Shown: positions 33,880 to 45,493 of the stretch, piece by piece | How positions within the stretch are numbered: position 1 is the first letter of the stretch | Layout: each line of letters starts with the position of its first letter | From: Erinaceus europaeus | Lineage: Eukaryota > Chordata > Mammalia > Eulipotyphla > Erinaceidae | Reading direction: 5' to 3' | Length of the DNA stretch: 64,000 bases | Assembly (NCBI RefSeq): GCF_950295315.1 | Contig: NC_080162.1 | Span: forward strand, 72,757,729 to 72,821,728 | Made by a program: the position numbers and the translations under genes | The notes under the pieces: model-generated | Seen by the model: the letters and a program-made list of their open reading frames with translations, nothing else | Databases searched by the model: none | Told to the model about the DNA's origin: nothing

Positions 33880-34189
33880 AGGAAACTGTCTTTTTCTGAT
33901 GATTCACTACCTGCAGCTATTACAGAGGGGTCAAAAGAGCACAAAATAGACACAGCAATTACTACTTTGTAATTGTCCAGTCCCCATAAGATATTGGATA
34001 TAGTTACTATTACTGGTCCTGATTTGAAATTGGGAAAAGTGAGGCAGAGAGTAACTTTCCCTGTGTCATCTACCTAGATCAGTGGAGCTTTTGAAATTCA
34101 AGTCTAAAGTCAGCAGTTCTGGGGTTCATGGTTTTTACTAAGTTGGTCTACTTCTGAGTGGAGGCTAATTTCAGAAAACTTTTGTTCCT

Positions 34190-34800
34190 AGCCATGACCA
34201 CAGAATATGAGCTTAGACCTACAGGGATCCAGAGGTTACATAGGCTCCTGTGATGAATATTGGCCCCAGATCAAACCAGTGGGATTTACAGTTAACAATA
34301 TTTATATATCCCCATATTTGGGAGCTATTCTCTTCCCTGATCCAGTTTTCTAGCCCTTTTTCTAACTATGACACCATCTCCCCAGAAAATAATCTGGGTC
34401 CACCTACATATTAGATGCCAGGCAGAAGCAAAAACTAGTAAAGTCATAGGCCCTCTGGAATATACCTAAAATGGAACTACTAGCTTTTTTCAAAATAGAG
34501 TCTCCAAATCTTCATCTGCAATATTCTTGCCTTTAGGTTCATGACTAGTCAACAATTTGTTCTACTTTATATCTTAACTCTTTTTTTTCAGCCACCAGGT
34601 TCCAGATGCTAACATAATGCCAACCCAACTTCCTTAGGCAGAGGACCTCACCATGTGTCCTGGAACCCTGCTTCTCTAGATCCTTGCCCCACTAAGGAAA
34701 GAGAGAGATAGGCTGGGAGTATGGATCAACCTGCTAATGCCCATGTTCAGTGGAGAAGCAATTACAGAAGCCAGATCTTCCACCTTCTGCACCCTACAAT
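34190..34800 (+). mobile_element. 'cccaccacc' retroposon, 3' end lost
   Basis: CTCTGGAATATACCTAAAATG, CACTAAGGAAAGAGAGAGAT, GGGAGTATGGATCAACC. At about 34800 it switches abruptly to the opposite orientation. Confidence 0.75.
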
Positions 34801-34890
34801 GAGGGCTACATTTCCATACAGTGCCCACCCCCAGACCTCCATATCCAATCCCCTCTCTGATAGCTTCCCTATTCTTTATCCCTCTGGAAG
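34801..34890 (-). mobile_element. Inverted piece of the same retroposon family
   Basis: CATACAGTGCCCACCCCCAG and TATCCCTCTGGAAGT read in reverse to the block before it, giving a head-to-head join. Confidence 0.65.
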
Positions 34891-34920
34891 TAAGAAATTA
34901 AGAGAGACAAGAATATTTCT

Positions 34921-35149
34921 CATTCTACTAATTTCTCTTCCTTTATTTATTATAATTTTTATTTATAAAATGGAAACACTGAAAAAAAAAACCCATAAGA
35001 TAAGAGGGATACAATTCCCACCACCAGAACTCCATATCCCATCCCCTCCCCTGATAGCTTTCTTATTATTCTTTAACCCTCTGGGAGTATGGACTCAGGA
35101 TCATTATGGGATGCAGAAAGTGGAATGTGTGGCTTCTGTAATTGGTTTC
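34921..35149 (-). mobile_element. 'cccaccacc' retroposon 3' end
   Basis: TTTATAAAATGGAAACACTG, ACAATTCCCACCACCAGAAC; flanked by GAATATTTCT (34911-34920, 35150-35159). The 190-codon frame at 34721-35293 is a chimera of these repeats and is not a gene. Confidence 0.75.
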
Positions 35150-35159
35150 GAATATTTCT

Positions 35160-36547
35160 GTCTAGATGAAATGCACATTTACAAATGGGCTTTTTCAGTG
35201 CATTTTTCTGAGCACTTTACTAAGTTTCTACTAATCTCCCCCCTCTTTTTTACTACTATAAATGTACTCCCTATCCTACCTCAAACTTTCTAACAAGCAA
35301 ACCTCTCTTTCTGTATAACAAGTAGTTTTTGAGATGTTACTAAATTGAGGCCCATTTTTCAAACTAAATAAGGAGGAGGAAAGCCAGGGATAAAAGACAA
35401 AGAGACCTTCCTCATGTGATATATATCTGTACATATCCCCAAATCTGTATGAACTCTATTGATACTGATAGCTGTATCACTTAATGTCAGCTTAAGCCTC
35501 AGGAAATCTAATAGTGACTGACTTTCTAATATCCTAAACATTTACCATGTAACACTGGAAATGCCTCTGACTATCAGCTCCAGGGACCATTACACCTAGG
35601 AAATCAGGAAGGGGGTGGGAAGGGTAGAGGATCTGGTGCATGATGATGGGAAAGGACCTAGGCTAGAGGTGAGAGTGTTTTGTAGACAAATTTTACTCAC
35701 ATATCAATAACTTTACAGTAAACCATTAGCCCCCAACAATATAAGACATAAAGCAAGGTAACTTGAGTGAACTTTCAGACTCTATCTTCAAAACTGAGAT
35801 TACTAAGGCACAGACATACTTTTTGTTGATTTTTTTTTTAATTTCTAACTTTATTACCCTTCTTGTGTATGCATTTGAGCAAGTCAAAAAAATCACGTTC
35901 AGGTACTAAAATCTTTCCCAAGAACTTGCTTTTCACTGTTTTCTAGTTGCTTATCTCTCTCCTCCCTGAAATGATGCAGAAGTCTGTCAGTCACAGTAAT
36001 GGGTAAGCAAAGAATCAAGAGGGACAGTTATCTAGGGATAATACAACTGCTTTTGTTTTGTCATTTTTCTTTTCCCAAATATTATTGTGCTTTCGGCATT
36101 GCCTGATGATCTTGCAGTTTTCTCTGATTTTCATTTTGCACATGCATATTTTGCATATACTCGAAGACAATAGGAAGTTAAAGGAGGGTCTGGGTGACAG
36201 AAATGACACTTTGGCAGAAGAAGAGTTATACAAACACATGTTTTGGTGAGATATGACAAAGTATACCAAATAAGTTAAGTCTTGCAAAACATTTTCTCAA
36301 TGTTTAATTTTTTTCATTAATAAAGGCAATAGGCTCAATTTGATGCCTTGATTTTAGCTTAGTGACACCAGTGTTGGGTTTCTGACCCTCATAACTTTTA
36401 ACTTTTAAGGCATTAAGATATTCATTGTCAGTCACAGCAACTTTACAAACTTGAACTGCCCTCGCAGAATTAAAATGGTGTTTTCTTCCTTGTAGAACTC
36501 CATGTTCATGAAAGTTGTGAGGTGCACTCATCCACTGCTTCTGGAGA
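35160..36547 (+). other. Unit C intron 1, with an extra copy of the pre-V segment
   Basis: 36230-36530 resembles both 39040-39400 and 54285-54900 (CTCAATTTGATGCCTTGATT against CTCAATTGGTACCTTGATT; AACTCCATGTTCATG against AACTCCCATTCATTG). No V exon follows it. The rest is unrecognised. Confidence 0.5.
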
Positions 36548-36792
36548 CTATTTTTTCCCTTTTGTTGCTTGCTGTTTATTGTTGTTGTTGTTATTGCTGT
36601 CACTGTTGTTGGATAGGACAGAGAGAAATCAAGAGAGGAGGGGAAGATAGAGAGAGGGAGAGAAAGGTAGACACCTACAGACCTGCTTTACTGCTTTTGA
36701 AGCGACTCCCTTGCAGGTGGGGAGCCAGGGGCTAGAACCGGGATATTTACGCCCGCCCGTCATTACGCATACACACTACCGCCCAGCCCCGG
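36548..36792 (-). mobile_element. SINE type I
   Basis: CCTTTTGTTGCTTGCTG, TTGGATAGGACAGAGAGAAA, GAAGCGACTCCCTTGCAGG, CACTACCGCCCAGCCCC. Confidence 0.88.
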
Positions 36793-37089
36793 AGAAATAC
36801 TTTTCAAGGTGCAGGATAATTTGTGTGGCTTTCTGAGGAAAGAACCTTTCTGAACACAAACAGCAGGAACAACATACACAGAGACACTAAGAAGAAAGCC
36901 TCTTTCTTACTGAAACTTCAGGTTCAGTTTTGCAATGAAAGACATACTTCTCACTGCAGGATTTGAAGAAAGAAGTGGCAAGATATAACATGGGTTTTAA
37001 ATTTATACATGATTAATAATAGATCACAGAAGACTGAGATAAAAGTAACTAGGTAAAGCAATTAAGAGGTGACTTCATTCTTAAACCAG

Positions 37090-37665
37090 AAAAGCAGACA
37101 ATAACAGGTCCACCTGCATATCAGATGTCAGGCTCAGGAAAAAACTAGTAAAGTCACGGACCCTTTGGAATATACCTAAAATAGACCTACTAGCTATTTC
37201 CAAAACAGAGATCCCAACTCTTCATCTGCACTATTCCAGTCTTTAGTTTCATGATTAGTCAACAATTTGTTTGGCTTTATATGTTAACTCTTTTTTTCAG
37301 CCACCAGGTTCCAAATGCTAATATGATGCCAACTGGACTTCCCTCGACAAACAACCCCACCATTGTGTCCTGCCCTGCTTCCCCAGAGCTCCACCCCATT
37401 AGGGAAAGAGAGAGAGACAAGCTGGGAATATGGATCTGCCTATCTACGCCCATGTTTAGTGGGGAAGCAATTACAGAAGCCAGACCTTCTACCTTCTGCA
37501 CCTCATAATGACTCTGGATCCATACTCCGAGAGGGTTAAAGAATAGGAAAGCTGTCAGGGGAGGGGATGACATACAGAGTTCTGGTGGTGGGAACTGTAC
37601 CCCTCTTAGCCTATGGTCTTGTCAGTGTTTCCATTTTATAAATAAAAATAAATAAATAAACCCAG
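37090..37665 (+). mobile_element. 'cccaccacc' retroposon
   Basis: CTTTGGAATATACCTAAAATA, TTTGTTTGGCTTTATATGTT, CATTAGGGAAAGAGAGAGAG, TTCTGGTGGTGGGAACTG, (AAAT)n tail. Confidence 0.8.
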
Positions 37666-37941
37666 AAAAACCATTGAAAGGGGAGCTAGAAAAGTGACTG
37701 CGCCATGATAGTAGTCAGCAGAGACAGAGAAACAGGTTAGTTTTTGGATGCCTGCTAACACAGAGCTAACAGGATCTACTGGACATAGAATGGAGTGTGA
37801 GAAAAAACAAAATAAAACAAAACAAAGATTTGGAATCTGAGCATCTGTTATAGCTCAGCTGCCTGCGTTGAAATATAGAGACTGGGTGGAAATTCAGGAG
37901 TTCAGTTGTTCTAGACATGTTAACTGTAAGATATTTATTTT

Positions 37942-38217
37942 CTTTTTTTAATTTTTTAAATTTATTCCCTTTTGTTGCCCTTGTTGTTTTATTATTGTTG
38001 TTGTTACTGATGTCATTGTTGTTGGACAGAGAGAAATGGAGAGAGGAGGGGAAGACAAAGAGGGGGAGAGAAAGATAGACATTTGCAGACCTGCTTCACT
38101 GCTTGTGAAGTGATGCCCCTGCAGGTGGGGAGCCGGGGGCTTGAACCAGGATCCTTACACTGGTCCTTGCACTTTGTGCCATGTGCACTTAACCCGCTGC
38201 GCTACCGCCCGACTCCC
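37942..38217 (-). mobile_element. SINE type I
   Basis: Flanked by AAGATATTTATTTTC (about 37929-37943 and 38218-38232). Body with GTTGGACAGAGAGAAATGG and GCTACCGCCCGACTCCC. Confidence 0.9.
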
Positions 38218-38539
38218 AAGATATTTATTTTCATGTAAGGATGAATACATGTTGAGAGATGGTAGGAGATACAAGTTCAGTGTTGAGGGGATAGGGGAAG
38301 CTGGGCCCAAGATGTAATTATGAGCACTATGGATACAGATAGCAGTTTTTCCCACTCACTGGTTCCTCTTGACCCTATTATTCCTCTTCTTTTCTCTGTC
38401 CACTTCTCCCCTCCATGGTTCATTCATATTGACTTTTTTTTCTTTGTTGACCTTTCTGAGGAGCCATTGTTGCTTTTGAGTTTTCTACCTGCAGTCTAGA
38501 TATCTCTCCATTAATTGTTATCATTCTTTTCCTTCTGCT

Positions 38540-38645
38540 AACTTTTGGATTTATTTTGTGAGAGAGGGAGATACCAGAGCACCATTCTGGCACATGGGAG
38601 CTAGGGATTCAAGACCTGTGCCTCATGTAGGTATGTCCTGCACTC
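38540..38645 (-). mobile_element. Degraded SINE type III
   Basis: ACCAGAGCACCATTCTGGC, GATTCAAGACCTGTGCCTC. Confidence 0.45.
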
Positions 38646-39866
38646 TAGTTTATTGACCTATAAGCCAATAACATAAAGGAAAGCCACTTTAACAAATGAA
38701 ATTGGGAAAATTGGATATCCTCATGCCAAAGAAGAAATCTGTTCAGTATTTCATATCATACATTAAGGCATTAAGGTTAACCCAAAAGGAATCACTGATT
38801 TAAATGTTAAACTTGAAATCATAAGATACACTGAAGAAAATAGGCCAAACATTTATTGATGTTAACTTCAGTGCTGTATTTGGTTGATATCTTCAGATGT
38901 AAGGTGGTATATATATACACATGTATGTATATATCTCCCTTGAGTATCTTTATATGTACTTGATGAACAATAGGTGTTAAGTAGGGCTGAGGGGTCCAAC
39001 ATCCTGTGGTAAAGAGAGAGATGGAATATTAGTGACAGTAAATAGTGCTAACACATATTTTGGAGAGATGCAAAATTGTATTTTTGATATAACAAAGTCA
39101 TGTAAACTATATTTCCTCAATAAAAAAGAGGGAGACAGAAAGAGCTCAATTGGTACCTTGATTTTTTTTAACTCAAAACACCAATTTGGGACTTCTGATC
39201 TCCATAACTGTAATAAACTTTTAACTCCTTAGTCAACAAGACTTCAGTTACAGAAGCACAGGAAAACTAATATAGTATAAACTGCTCTGTGGGAAAAATC
39301 ACACAGAGAATTCATATAACATTTTCCTTCTATAGAACTCCCATTCATTGTGAGCTGGAATGTACAGTCATCATATGCACTCAGGTGATACTCAGAGCAG
39401 ACCCTACCATGTTCTCTGTGATGTAGGAAGCTGATTATAGATGTTCATGAGCTACATGCATGTCCACAAAGACATTTCTCATTTCTGGTCAAACTTACTG
39501 CTAGGACAAATCTCATGGCCCCACCCAATGGAAGGTCCTGAAAGTACAATATTCCTTATGGTTAGACTGTTTACAACAAAAATACCTGATAAATCATGGT
39601 GCTTGAAGAGATGACTCAGGTACTCAACACCTTGTCCCACACCACCTAACCTCACTGTGCCTCAGCTCCTAATTTGTAGTAGGGCCTCATGTTACATATA
39701 ATTGTTAGGGTACATACACTGAAGCATGAAGTGTGCTGCTCTCAGGGCCCTTCATGGTATGCATTCAAAAAATGAAAGTCCTTGTTGGCAAAAACTTCAG
39801 AAAGCATACAGGCTCACATGAGATGGATTCAAACAAAACTGGTTTGTTTCTCTCTATGAATGCCAG
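38646..39866 (+). other. Unit C intron 1, 3' part, paralogous to 54285-55847
   Basis: TCTATAGAACTCCC, CTCAGGTGATACTCAGAGCAGA, ACTTACTGCTAGG, CTCTCAGGGCCCTTCA-GGT pair in order with unit D intron 1. In unit C no SINE stands before the V exon. Confidence 0.6.
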
Positions 39867-40199
39867 GTGAGGAGCTACAGGTGATCCAGCCTGAGACATC
39901 AGTGTCAGTCACAGCTGGGGATACAGCCACTCTGCCTTGCACCATAATCTCTCTGCTCCCCATGGGACCTGCCAAATGGTTCAGGGGCACAGGACGAAAC
40001 AGGAAGGAACTCTATACTTTCAAAGATGGCCACTACCCACTGAGTAACACCTGTTTCAGACAACACAGAGACACCATGGACTTTTCCATCCACATCACCC
40101 TAGCAGATGCTGGTGTCTACTACTGTGTGAAGTTCTGGAAAGGGACCCCTGATGATGTGAAGTTTAAATCTGGATCAGGCATCCAACTTACTGTAAGTA
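39867..40199 (+). pseudogene. Unit C: SIRP V-set exon, open frame, shifted acceptor
   Basis: The frame reads GEELQVIQPETSVSV, TLPCTIISLLP, KWFRGTG, TMDFSIHI and VYYCVKFWKG, so both V-domain cysteines are present. Against unit D it lacks three residues before the F strand and has an extra cysteine (NTCFRQ). The old acceptor (CCAG) is mutated to CTAT, but a new TGCCAG|GTGAGG lies exactly 9 nt downstream and keeps the frame. The donor is AGTA|GTGAGTAC. I list it as a pseudogene because of the leader damage, but this exon could still be spliced and translated. Confidence 0.8.
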
Positions 40200-40336
40200 G
40201 TGAGTACTAGGAAGAATGAATCTCTGGGAAGGGAAACCTGTATGACCCCTCTGATTTCCTTTAATTTCTATTTCCTTTAATTTCTATTTCCTTTAATTTT
40301 TCTGATTTCCTTTAATCTATTTCCTTTAATTTTCAG

Positions 40337-40457
40337 GTCCCAATACATCTACTCCAAATTTTATAATTGCCCTTCTAGGCCTCCTCATAAGCCCCAAAAT
40401 GCTACTTCTCCTTGGTGTCTCTGCCATCTATGCTTACAGGAAGCAGAGGACCTGACT
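40337..40457 (+). pseudogene. Unit C: SIRP-beta-like transmembrane exon next to the V exon
   Basis: Acceptor TTTTCAG|GT, donor GACT|GTAAGT. It codes PNTSTPNFIIALLGLLIS, then PKMLLLLGVSAIYAYRKQRT and a stop (TGA 40453-40455). The PK within the span matches the SIRPB1 pattern as I remember it. It lies only 137 bp after the V exon; D2 and D3 are missing between them. The phases (1 and 1) allow a direct V-to-membrane splice, so the deletion leaves a coherent single-domain receptor design. Confidence 0.82.
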
Positions 40458-41480
40458 GTAAGTTGTGGAGGAAGTGGAGGAGGGCAAATTCTCCTCAGAG
40501 AACAGCAAGGTCAACACACAGGCCACACAGGGCCAGAGATCCTATGCAAATAAGAGAAGGTGACATGTCTCCCTCAACTCCTCAGGAGCCTTGTGAATCC
40601 CTGAAAGCATCCCCAAAGAAGCAGGTGAGAGCCATAGAGATGAGTGGGTGAAGTGTGCTCAAGGGGTAATGACAGCGGCCCAGGGTTCTGTAGGCAGTCA
40701 GCAGAGGAAACCTAATGAGGAGCAACTGAGGAAATGGCTCTCTAGCAGCCCATGTGTATCATTTCAACATAGGGTCTGGGGTTACAAGGAATCCTCCTTT
40801 CTGAGATCTGTTGAGAAGTCCTAGACAGGCTGCTCTGAGGGACCTTCCTGTCTGACCCTCTGTGTGATGGGGTGGAAGGAATGGAGAAGGGGGTTCAGGA
40901 CCTAGGGGAAGGCTTGGTAGCAGAGTTCCATGTCAGGGGCTGCCCATCATTACTCACAGAGGAAATAAGTACCAGGGACATAGAACACACACAAAGAATA
41001 ATAATTCTTATATGATGAGCACATCATTAACTGTTAACTTATTTTACACAGTTACATCTTTTCTCTCCTACCACTTGAGATTCAAGTCTCTTGACAGCTT
41101 CCTTCTCTGAAGGGGACAGCTTGGGAGAAGGAATGGTGGAAAGCTTCTACAAATTCTCCTCTAGATGCCTCCCTTCCCTGAGATCTGCCTTCCACACACT
41201 CCTGTTGCTCTTTGTCACTGTCCTGCTGTTCTAGAGCTGGGTCTTCATCCATAGTCCTTACAGAAACACAAGCTGCAGTATCTATAAGAATCAGTTGCTC
41301 ATTTTCCATAGTAGACACATAAGGAATCTGATTTTAAAAATGGGCGGAGGAACAGAAGAGACATTCTCCAGGGACACAGACAAATGACCTCCAGTTCAAA
41401 GGAAGGTTCTCAACATAGTTTTACATCCAGAGAATGTAAGTCTGAACCATGATAAGCTATCCCTTCACAGCTGAGGAAAT
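40458..41480 (+). other. Unit C 3' flank, paralogous to unit B 3' flank
   Basis: See 27669-28700; blocks AGATGCCTCCCTTCCC and CCACACACTCC agree in order and spacing. Confidence 0.6.
40586..40624 (+). other. Unit C: possible 3' UTR exon
   Basis: CCTCAG|GAGCC to GCAG|GTGAGA, 39 nt, paralogous in place and sequence to the stretch at 27814. It follows the stop codon of the transmembrane exon. Confidence 0.35.
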
Positions 41481-41539
41481 GATGTCACCAAGAAGATAAG
41501 TGACAAGAGTTTTAGCCAAGATGTGAACAGTGGGAACTC

Positions 41540-42060
41540 TTAGCACTGTTACTGAATATATACTGAGCAGTAACTATGTCAAACACTAAGGAGGCTCTAA
41601 GAAATTATAGGGAAATGAGTACCATATGATCTAACAATCACATTTCTGGATCTGTTTTCAAAGAAAATAAAATTATTAACATAAAGGAATATCTATACCT
41701 GCTGTTCACTAAAGCAATGATCTACAATACCCAACCTATGAAAATAATCTAACCTCTATTGCTATGCTTGCAATGTTATTCAACCATAAAAGAAGAAAAA
41801 TGCATTCCTTGTAATATTATAGATGGGCTTTAGTACACTGTGGTAAGAAATAAGTCAGATAAATACAAATACTACATTGCAAAATCTGGAAAAGTCACAT
41901 TTAAAGATACAGAGAATAGAGGGGTGGCTACCCTAGGTTGGGGCAGGAGATGTTAGAGGAAGGTGAAGATGGTAAAGAGGTAAAATCTTCCACTTACAAT
42001 CAACCTGTGTCTGTAATGTACAGCATTTGATGTTTCTAAATGTAACAACTGTGGATATAT
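41540..42060 (+). mobile_element. Old L1 3' fragment shared with unit B
   Basis: GTTACTGAATATATACTGAGC, GTTATTCAACCATAAAAGAAG, GGTGAAGATGGTAAAGAGGT; counterpart of 28700-29220. Confidence 0.65.
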
Positions 42061-42547
42061 ATTGCAAGTTACTTCTTGAGTTGATCTCAAAATGTTCTCA
42101 TCACCAAGACCAGCCTCCACAGGACTGATGGAAACACTGGTATTGTGCTCTCTTTGACTCTGTCATTTTTTCTGAGAAAGTCCATCTGAAACAGAGAAAT
42201 CCTAGTGATGACCAAAAAAAAAAAAAAAAATAGTAACAAGCAAAAGTCTTGACTCTGTAAGCCTATAGATGTCAAATCATCTCATGTTAGTACTTCTTTT
42301 GCAAGTATTATATATATATAATATATACGTATATATCACACTACTATGCTGTATATTTCAAATACAATGTCAACTGTCAATTACAGTTCAATAAAACTGG
42401 GCCAGACAGGCTAAATCAACTTTAAATAATTGTTCTTTGTTGTCTATCTTTAGCATTAGCATTCTATAATCCTTTATCAAATGATAATAAATGACCACTG
42501 CTTCCTTTTGATCAGGACTTAATAAAATTCAAGTGAATAGATACAAA

Positions 42548-42690
42548 CTGAGTTGATGAGATAGCTCACTGATAGAATGTCTGCTTTGTCAGATGCATGG
42601 TTTTGGTGCTGTGATGTTTCTTTTTCTGTCTCTCTCTCTCTCTCTTTCTCTCTCACCCTGTTTCTTTCTCCATCTGAAAAAGTCAGCCCA
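42548..42690 (+). mobile_element. SINE type IV-like, old
   Basis: TTGATGAGATAGCTCACTG head, TTTTGGTGCTGTGATGTTTC, (CT)n end. Confidence 0.6.
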
Positions 42691-42704
42691 GACTGTCACC
42701 AGGT

Positions 42705-42922
42705 GACAGGAGGTGATCATGAGGTGGTGATGGAGATGATCATGAGGGTGTAAACAATAGTGGAGGAGGGGATGTTTGTGATTGTTGTTATGTTCTGAAG
42801 ATGATGGTGGTTATAGGGGTAAGAGAGTCCGTGGTTGTTTGATGAGATGGTGGTGATTATCATGATGTTGATTATGATGATGATCATGAGATGGTGATGA
42901 TGATGATGATGATGATGGTGAG
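42705..42922. repeat. Imperfect (GAT/ATG) minisatellite
   Basis: Long run of GATGATCATGA, GGTGGTGATG and (GAT)n units with variation. Confidence 0.75.
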
Positions 42923-43071
42923 CCAGAGCAACAACAACAAAAACCCACTGGATAAATAAATAAAATCAAAACTGAGAATCTTCAACTATTATTTCAAAAC
43001 TATTGGGCATGCATAATTATTAGGATCTCTCAGGTAAGTTTTGGTAATTTATACTAGATAACACAGAAAAT

Positions 43072-43190
43072 ATAGGTGCCCGGCATTAGCACACTTGGTT
43101 GAGTGCTCATGTTACAATGTGCAAGGAGTTTAAGGCCCTGGTTGGTCCCCATCTGCAGGGAGTAAGTTTCAGGAGTAGTGAAGCAATGCT

Positions 43191-43229
<39 letters not shown>

Positions 43230-43325
43230 TTCCTTCCTTCCTCACATTCCCTTCCCTCCCTCTCTTCCTCTATCTTCTACTCTCCTCTCAATTTCTTTGT
43301 TTCTATCCAAAAGGAATACATGTTA
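43072..43325 (+). mobile_element. SINE type I short variant with (CT)n and (CTTC)n
   Basis: GGTGCCCGGCATTAGCACAC head, GTGAAGCAATGCTGCAGG; microsatellite 43196-43242. Confidence 0.78.
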
Positions 43326-43549
43326 TTTATTTATGTATTTATTTTTTAAAAGATATGAAACATTCTATTCTTCCTCCTCAAAATAGTACCACCTTAATAC
43401 ATGTATAGTGAAAAGCAGTCACAGTCTAAATTCTGTCAAACACGAATATTAGAATATTATATCATTGAATCAAAGAGTATAGCCACTTCTGTGAGTTCAC
43501 TAAAGTTGGATCTGTGTCCTTTGAATTTTTCCCTTTTTATGTTTATTTA

Positions 43550-43790
43550 ATTTTATTTTCATTATTTATCATTAATAGTTGGTTATAAGATTGTAAGATT
43601 AACACCCACCATCACATCACACCCCGCACCTCCCATAGATAACCACTTTGTCTCACAAAGTCTTGGAAATGGAGGTAAATACACCTCACAAAATATATGA
43701 AAAGATGAAGACAACTACTGGATGGTTTTACTCATATGTGGAATCTGGGGAACACATTAAGTTGTTAAAAAGAAAACAGAATTAAATTTT
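43550..43790 (-). mobile_element. L1 3' end, rearranged
   Basis: TTATCATTAATAGTTGGTTA and ACCCACCATCACATCACACC in reverse, then CTGGATGGTTTTACTCATATG in forward sense. Confidence 0.5.
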
Positions 43791-44334
43791 TTTCCAATAT
43801 TCTCTTTTTAAAAATCATGAGTCATTTAAAACACACAATTCATGACTGTTAATTATACTCATATTATTGTGAAATAGATCTTCAGACCTCTTCCTCTTAC
43901 AAAACTGAAACTCAATAACTACTAAACACTTCTCACTTCTTCCTCTACAGCCAATAAATGATAAGCATGTTTTTCTTTCCCTCTGTGAGTTTGACCATGC
44001 CCATATTAGAAGACTAGACAGTACTTGGCTTTTTTGTGGTAAGCTTAATACATTTATCATATTGCCTGAAAATGTCATTTGTTGTAACATATAAGATAAT
44101 CACCATGGAGAAAAAAAGAGGAATAAAGATGATGTTCATCCCACAAGAGTTCCATTCATTGTCACCCATCCTATCACACATTCACACATGCATCAACTTC
44201 CTACTAATCATACACTTGTCAGGCATGCACCTGCTCACCCCACCTAAATCCTATCAGTTGCAGCTCCTAGAGTGACTCACCCATATGGATTCCCCTGACT
44301 CCCACAAGCACTCCCTTTCTCCAAGTTGTGTCAG

Positions 44335-44422
44335 TTCTCCTGCAAGGACAATGTCCCAGTCTTCACTTGCTGACTGTTATCCTCCCTACAGAGATTCTAC
44401 AGAATGTGCATCTTACCTTCTT
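44335..44422 (+). pseudogene. Decayed SIRP D3 relic of the unit A type
   Basis: After TGTCAG the text matches the unit A D3 exon (3200) over CAATGTCCCAGTCTTCAC, then across a deletion over CAGAATGTGCATCTTACC, and breaks off. Stops and deletions destroy the frame. The 230 bp before it also match 2895-3190. It shows that the pair 'normal SIRP unit plus unit-A-type SIRP' was duplicated. Confidence 0.65.
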
Positions 44423-44534
44423 AAAAAAGTGTTTTCATTTTTTTGGATAAGTGTTGTTTTATAAGATAACTGTTGTCTATCTGCCTATCTTTTCCTTTAG
44501 CCTGCATATTTTAATTTGCCATATTCTTTCTTTT

Positions 44535-44975
44535 AAATTTTTATTAGTGATTTAATAATGATTAACAAGATTGTAAGATAACAGGGGTATAATTCCATAC
44601 AGTTCCCACCACTAAAGTTCCATGATCCAGTGGAAACTTCTGTATTCTTATTTATTTATTTATTTATTTATTCCTTTTTGTTGTCTAGTTGTTTTATTGT
44701 TGTAGTTACTATTGTTGTTATTGATGTTGTTGTTGTTGGATAGGATAGAGAGAAATGGAGAGAGGAGGGGAAGATAGAGAGGGGGAGAGAAAAATAGACA
44801 CCTGCAGACCTACTTCCCCACCTGTCAAGTGACCCCCCTGCAGGTGGGGAGCTGGGGGTTTGAACAGGGATCCTTATGCTGGTCCTCTCGCTTTGCACCA
44901 CCTGCGCTTAACCCACTGAGCTATCGCCCAACTCCTGGAAACTTCCGTATTCTTTATCCTTCTGGGAGTATGGAA
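44535..44975 (-). mobile_element. 'cccaccacc' retroposon 3' end, split by a SINE
   Basis: TTTATTAGTGATTTAATAATG, ACAGTTCCCACCACTAAAG; resumes after the SINE with TATCCTTCTGGGAGTATGG. Confidence 0.75.
44655..44935 (-). mobile_element. SINE type I nested in the retroposon
   Basis: TGGAAACTTCTGTATTCTT before and TGGAAACTTCCGTATTCTT after form a near-perfect target duplication. Confidence 0.9.
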
Positions 44976-45139
44976 GAAAGTGACCTTGACCTCAAAGCAG
45001 AGTTTCTACTTTCAGGAATCAGTCTGAGAAAAGAAAGAGTTCTTGAAGCTACCCCCTTTCTCTGCCCCCCCCACCTCCTGCAGACTAGGGCTCTGTTTAA
45101 GGGATATTACATGTCATAATACTATGTCACATCTTTTTA

Positions 45140-45445
45140 ATGCTTTTTATTTCTTATTAATAGTTTGTCACAATATTATAAGATTATAATGTACAGTTCT
45201 ACACCACACTTACCACCAAAGTTCTGCATCCCAACCTTCTAACTTCTCAAAGATAACCACCATAGTTCTCACAAGTCTTACAGTCTGCTTGCTTCTGTTT
45301 TGTTTGGAATTTTATTGGGGAAGGATCTCATAAACCATATCTCTATATTCCACATATGAATGAAACCCATCTGGCAGTTGTCTTTCTTCTCTTTACTTAT
45401 TTGCTAAGCATAATCACCTCCAGCTCCATTCATTTTATCCCAAAA

Positions 45446-45493
<48 letters not shown>

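Noticed and set aside
34721..35293. Open frame of 190 codons
   Set aside because: It crosses three separate repeat pieces in different orientations; a chance chimera.
42705..42922. Regular GAT/ATG units considered as a CRISPR-like or regulatory array
   Set aside because: No spacers of constant length; a simple minisatellite.
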